Positions 59,741-64,000 of a DNA stretch of 64,000 nt are shown piece by piece. The notes under the pieces were generated by a model that saw only the letters and a program-made list of their open reading frames with translations, was not told where the DNA came from and did no database searches. The translations under genes and the position numbers were made by a program. This DNA comes from Piezodorus guildinii (lineage: Eukaryota > Arthropoda > Insecta > Hemiptera > Pentatomidae): contig CM041293.1 in the NCBI GenBank assembly GCA_023052935.1, positions 179,848,789-179,912,788 of the forward strand, written 5' to 3'. The stretch's first letter is position 1. Each line of letters starts with the position of its first letter.

Positions 59741-62689
59741 TCGTATATATTACAATTTGTCATAATAGACAATAATAATAGTGCTACAGGATCTCATTCA
59801 TACAATATTTACAATATAAACAAAAGGAAAGTCAAATTACATAAAATAAAATCAAAATAAATAAACGTATACAATAACAAAACTTATAGACAAAATAAAT
59901 ACAAATAAATGAAGTTAACAAATAAATAAACAAAACATGTCACATTCATACCTATGTACAATATTTACAATCAACACGGGAACCCCGGACGGGGCTTGTC
60001 CCCCCACTTGTGGAAGGACAAGCAGAGCCCAAAGGATCCCAGCGCCTCCCTCTCAGCCGCATCACTGGTGAGAGCCAGCGGAAGCTAAGTGAGGGCGCCA
60101 CAGCCACAATCACACCGCACATGAGAGGAGAATCTGACCAGTGTCAGAACTCCAGTATAGATGTTTACAATATGTCTCGGGGCCACTGCCGTTTCAACCT
60201 TCTAGGAGGGTTGTATGGATGAGTGGAGCTGGATAGGGATTGTGCTAGAGGATTAGGATGATGAATGAGGTTCTGGTGGAATTTGGAAAATTTAGATGGA
60301 ATCAGGTCTGAAATAAATGGAACATTAAGGTCGTGGTGTAAGGTATAGTTGGAGACATAATAAGGAGCATTTACTATTGTTCGGACTTTGGATTGAAAGG
60401 ATTGAAAGAACTGTTAGATTGAAAGGATTGAAAGAATTGTTAGAACGTTTAGCTGTCCCCCACAGTTCAAGTCCGTAGGTCCAGATTGGCTTCAGTATTG
60501 TCTTGTAAAGTAATAATTTGTTGTCAACTGTAAGCTTAGATTTTCTGTTTAGTAGTCTGTATAACTGTCCGAATCGTCTGTTAAGTTCTTTTCGTTTAAG
60601 TCTTGTATGTGGGTTCCATGTCAATCTTTTGTCTAGTAGTAAGCCAAGATACCGGACTGTGTCTGAGGAAGGAAGCGGTATGGAATTGAAATGAATCATT
60701 GGACAGGATTTGCGTCGAAGGGTGAAGGTGACGTGGTTGCATTTGCTTTCATTAACCTTAATACGCCAAGCATTACACCATTCCTCGATAAGACAAAGGT
60801 GTCTTTGCAGGATTAAGGATGCTATTTCAGGATCGGAATTGGATGATAGGATGGCGGTGTCATCTGCAAATGTTGCCAGAAAGGTGTCAGGATGATTAGG
60901 AATATCAGCAGTGTAAAGGATGTAGAGGACGGGTCCCAAGACGCTGCCTTGAGGAACACCGGCCTCAATGGGATAAAAGTTAGAAAATTCTACACCACAG
61001 CGAACTCGGAAGGAGCGGTTTGAGAGATAGGATCGTAGAATGAGGTATAGAGACTGGGGTAAATGCATTTTAAGCTTGAAGAGTAATCCGGTGTGCCATA
61101 CCCGGTCAAAAGCTTGTGCTATGTCCAGAAACGCACCAGAACAATACTCTTTGCATTCAAGGGCTGAGGAAATATGGTCTACAACTCGGAGTCCTTGCTG
61201 AACAGTGGAATGATGAGCACGGAAACCAAACTGATGGGAAGGAAGACTTTGTGATTCTAATATAGGCAGGATTCGTTTTAGAAGGAGTTTTTCAAAGACT
61301 TTTGAGAGGATGGGGAGTAGACTAATAGGTCTGTAGGATGAAGTGTTGCTGGAAGGTTTACCTGGTTTTAGGAAGAGAATGATTGTGGAATGTTTCCACA
61401 AGAGAGGAAAATAGGTGGTGCGTAGGATGCAGTTGTAGATATAGGTAAGGAATATAATAGCTTTCTGCGGAAGTTGACGGAGGATCTGGGGAGTAAGGAG
61501 ATCGTGTCCAGGAGATTTACGGAGGGTCAGTTTCTGGAGAAGATATTTAACCTCAGAGGGATTAATAGCTGTAGGAGGTAGTGAAAGAGGTATTGGTGAC
61601 AAAAGGAAGTCTTGTACTTCTGCGGTATGATTGCTTTGGGATTCCGGGTGAGGAGTGAATACTTTGGAGAGGTGTGTGGCGAATTCCTCGGCTTTATCTT
61701 CATCAGACGCAGCCCAGGAATCATCACCACGCCGGAGAGGATGGGAAACTTGATGGGATTTTAAAATCTTCTTCGTGACATTCCACAGGGAATTATCACT
61801 AGCTGACAGAGAGGAGAGGTAGGAATTAAAGGACTGAGAACGGAAGGTCGCCAACTCCTGCTTCAATTGTCTACAATAGAAGTTATAGGAGCGGCGATCT
61901 GTTGGGTGTCGGGTGCGCTGCCATAATGATTTGGCACGGCGCTTTGCATGGATTAGGTCTGCAAGGTGTTGAGGCAAATGGTTTTGGTGAGGAGTTATAT
62001 TGGAGTGCTTAGGATAGGAGGCAGTCCAGACAGCTTGCTGAATGGCGGTGGTGAAGGAGTAGACGGAATCGTCAAGGTCTTCTGGGGTTTTGAGGGTCGC
62101 TCTGAGGTTAATATTATCGGTCAGGATTTGGCGAAATAGGTTCCAGTTGACAGGGCCTCGGATAAATGACGGTGGGATAGGTTTTGGAATTGGAGTGAGA
62201 GATACTTTTAGGATCAGTGGACTATGGTCTGAGGATAGTTCATCAAGTCGAGCTACAGATAAGTTGAGGGAGCCTAATCCGCTGTGAATGAAGAAGTCAA
62301 GGATGTCAGGATTACGGTTGGGATCGGTTGGCCAGTAGGTAGGGGAATCAGGAGGTAGGAGATTGAAATGACGGGAGTTGAGTGCAGACAGCAAATTTCG
62401 TCCACGAGAATTCGTGGTTCTCGAACCCCACTGTTGATGCTTGGCATTTAAGTCTGCACCCAGAATGAAATGATTTCCTAAGGAATTTAGAAAGGATACA
62501 AATTCGGTGTTGGAAATGGAATGTTTGGGAGGGCAATATGCTGATGTAAGGGTTACCGGAAAGGAAAAAGTTTTGATTACTATGGCTGTGGCTTGTAGGA
62601 AATCATAGGTAGGAAGTGGGAGTAAGTGATGAGAGAGGGACTGGTGCACAATGACAGCAGTACCGGCATGGGCTTTGCCGTCTGGGTGG
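59710..62689 (-). mobile_element. Jockey-type LINE, recent, 5'-truncated
   Basis: The duplication TGATTCTATAAAAAT lies at 59695-59709 and 62690-62704. The A tail reads as a ~30-T run from 59709. The 3' UTR is 59740-60324 and the ORF2 is open to the 5' break. The N-terminal part of the endonuclease and all of ORF1 are missing, so it is a 5'-truncated copy of about 2.98 kb. Its 3' end is almost identical to the copy at 19030-19688. Confidence 0.92.
60325..62649 (-). CDS. Jockey ORF2: endonuclease (partial) and reverse transcriptase
   Basis: 774 codons without a stop. The frame is open further to the insertion edge at 62689 (PDGKAHAGTAVIV upstream of the listed Met), so the Met is only the first internal one. 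APE endonuclease residues 1-170 show HFILGADLNAKHQQWGS, NPDILDFFI and LSSDHSPLILKVSL. RT residues about 370-640 show LRKSPGHDLLTPQIL, SYRPISLLPILSKVFEKLL, GAFLDIAQAFDRVWH, EAGVPQGSVLGPVLYI and ATFADDTAIL with the catalytic DD. The C-terminus shows VRYLGLLLDKRLTWNPHTRL and LKPIWTYGLELWGTAKRSNN. Target-primed reverse transcription is the role. The usual last ~100 residues (RKILNAPxY) are not in this frame, so the 3' coding end is either frameshifted or deleted. Confidence 0.9.
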   Translation of the reverse strand: MHQSLSHHLLPLPTYDFLQATAIVIKTFSFPVTLTSAYCPPKHSISNTEFVSFLNSLGNHFILGADLNAKHQQWGSRTTNSRGRNLLSALNSRHFNLLPPDSPTYWPTDPNRNPDILDFFIHSGLGSLNLSVARLDELSSDHSPLILKVSLTPIPKPIPPSFIRGPVNWNLFRQILTDNINLRATLKTPEDLDDSVYSFTTAIQQAVWTASYPKHSNITPHQNHLPQHLADLIHAKRRAKSLWQRTRHPTDRRSYNFYCRQLKQELATFRSQSFNSYLSSLSASDNSLWNVTKKILKSHQVSHPLRRGDDSWAASDEDKAEEFATHLSKVFTPHPESQSNHTAEVQDFLLSPIPLSLPPTAINPSEVKYLLQKLTLRKSPGHDLLTPQILRQLPQKAIIFLTYIYNCILRTTYFPLLWKHSTIILFLKPGKPSSNTSSYRPISLLPILSKVFEKLLLKRILPILESQSLPSHQFGFRAHHSTVQQGLRVVDHISSALECKEYCSGAFLDIAQAFDRVWHTGLLFKLKMHLPQSLYLILRSYLSNRSFRVRCGVEFSNFYPIEAGVPQGSVLGPVLYILYTADIPNHPDTFLATFADDTAILSSNSDPEIASLILQRHLCLIEEWCNAWRIKVNESKCNHVTFTLRRKSCPMIHFNSIPLPSSDTVRYLGLLLDKRLTWNPHTRLKRKELNRRFGQLYRLLNRKSKLTVDNKLLLYKTILKPIWTYGLELWGTAKRSNNSFNPFNLTVLSILSIQSPNNSKCSLLCLQLYLTPRP

Positions 62690-63128
62690 TGATTCTATAA
62701 AAATAACTATATAATCTTGTTAACGCTGATGAAAAACAGGTAAATATATAAATTGAATAAAATCGATACCCAACTAAAGGAGAAAACAGAAAAAATATTT
62801 TTTTAATGCAATTTTTCGTTTTTGAACTTAAGAGCAGTAATATACATGTATGATATACCGTTGGAAAGCTAAAGATTTTAGAAAAAATATTATTTCATAC
62901 AGAAGCTTTTAAAAGTTAATGGAGAGTGGTAAAAAGCCGATAAAACTAAGTGATTATTATAGATGATAATGTAATAGTTTTATTAATAAAACACATGCTT
63001 CTATAGAAATTTAATTTAATTAATTCTTTAATAGTTTCACGTATTTTTATCTATAACTGTATTTGAAAATTGTTTCATTGATTTTAAAAATGGAGGTAAG
63101 TGAAAGTCGTGTGTTGCCCGCACCAGAT

Positions 63129-63650
63129 GTTTTCAATTTTTGCAATCATCTTTCGGAAAAATTCAAGATGAGGAGAACTGAGACGGAAGTTCTACCGGCT
63201 TTAGGAGAGATGCTTGTTTACGACCCGGCGAGCTGACAACTGCTTCAACTCTCGACTTTATATATTTCATTCTCTTCTGCTTTGATATATTTCCAGTATA
63301 GTTCCACTCGCCTCTATCGAAGGTGATGTTACAATCGATTTTAAAAAGTAGGCCAATTCGATGTCTCTCTTATATCGATAGGTTTTCAGGCTTTACTGTG
63401 ATCTCTTATATCAATATAGGTCTAATCATGGTAATATAACTGTGCTTTTTTACTTAATTTTCAAATGAAAAGAAAGACCCTCATCAACCGACTGAAAGTA
63501 CTATACTCTCTTCAATCTAAATCGTCAATTCTAAAAATTAGACAGAAACTGAATACATAGATGTACCAACTTAAAATAATATGGACTTAAGGATTTATGG
63601 CTCAGCAAAGAAGACTCAAATACAAAAATTGCAATCAGTAGAAAAATAGG
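63129..63650. other. Unassigned DNA
   Basis: 63150-63330 is moderately GC-rich (GACCCGGCGAGCTGACAAC) and unmatched elsewhere in the window. 63560-63645 resembles a decayed Jockey C-terminus (ATGGACTTAAGGATTTATGG, GCAAAGAAGACTCAAATAC). Confidence 0.35.
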
Positions 63651-63652
63651 GG

Positions 63653-63935
63653 TTACCTGTAGCAGGGCGGTTAGCATAACAGCCTCCTATGCCAAAGGTA
63701 CCGGGTTCAAACCCGCAAGTGGCCCTATGATTTTTTAATTTGAGTAAAAAATCCTTAGTTATGCCGTCCTTCGGAGGGGACGTTAAAAGCTGGTCCCGAG
63801 CCTGTGCGATGTCAGGTACTCTTTAAAGATCCCTATCCTAATAAAACCTGAATAGGTAAAATACAATTTAGGACTCCCACTGTAACATCGTCCGACTAAC
63901 CACAGCAGCATAAAGGAATGTTAAACAAAAAAAAT
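63653..63935 (+). repeat. SINE-B copy 4, full length
   Basis: Head TAGCAGGGCGGTTAGCATAA with B-box GGTTCAAACCC, body TATGCCGTCCTTCGGAGGGG and GATGTCAGGTACTC, tail GGAATGTTAAACAAAAAAAA. A (TA)n run follows at 63943-63961. Confidence 0.88.
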
Positions 63936-64000
63936 GTATATATATATATATATATATATACATCTTTCAAAGCTTGTAGGCTAAACATGTCTAATTAATG

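Larger units (their letters stand above)
59228..63128 (+). repeat. Family X repeat (X13), full length, split by Jockey
   Basis: Left end TATTTTCACTTATTATATATAG at 59228. Right end GGAGGTAAGTGAAAGTCG...CGCACCAGAT at 63091-63128. The family X text breaks at 59709 and resumes at 62690 with a 15-bp duplication. Confidence 0.9.

Overview
The window looks like AT-rich, transposon-dense nuclear DNA of an arthropod, most likely an insect. The basis is a furin-type proprotein convertase exon with canonical splice sites, an env-bearing errantivirus-type LTR element, Jockey- and RTE-type LINEs, mariner, hAT and piggyBac-like remnants, Penelope-like elements, and two tRNA-derived SINE families. The order of insect cannot be fixed from this sequence. 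No bacterial, organellar or CRISPR features were seen.

The only recognised host coding sequence is one 160-bp exon at 21219-21378 (minus strand) carrying the catalytic His region of a furin-like protease. No second exon was found, so much or all of the window may be intron of that gene.

Layout. 0-5 kb: mariner, Jockey and RTE scraps, and a LINE 3' end between two ~95-bp direct repeats. 6.2-9.5 kb: three Penelope-derived insertions, each with inverted repeats, a 12-14 bp target duplication and a hammerhead-ribozyme-like core. 10.8-11.6 kb: a copy of a ~0.87-kb repeat called family X here. 11.7-15.9 kb: a Mag-type Ty3/gypsy element with near-identical 119/120-bp LTRs and a broken gag. 16.5-20.9 kb: RTE and Jockey pieces. 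21.6-28.9 kb: tandem and nested family X copies, one split by an ORF1-bearing LINE, plus a duplicated 0.9-kb block. 29.15-31.29 kb: a homogeneous 32-bp minisatellite of about 66 units. 32.3-35.3 kb: SINEs and family X. 35.37-42.85 kb: a complete errantivirus-type element (minus strand) with identical 287-bp LTRs, inserted in a Jockey fragment. 43-52 kb: degenerate LINEs, a 237-bp hAT MITE, a deleted mariner and TA/GA microsatellites. 52.6-55.7 kb: SINE-B copies, two of them inside one family X copy. 56.3-63.1 kb: two more family X copies, the second split by a Jockey element with an uninterrupted 774-codon ORF.

The insertions can be ordered by nesting. Family X is an old substrate into which LINEs and SINEs later inserted. 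The errantivirus, the Mag element and the 60-kb Jockey copy look youngest (identical or near-identical LTRs, or an open ORF). The observations most worth following up are the Penelope/hammerhead cluster, family X as a possible Helentron-type non-autonomous family, the errantivirus copy with two frame changes and a non-acidic residue at the third integrase position, and the 32-bp array.
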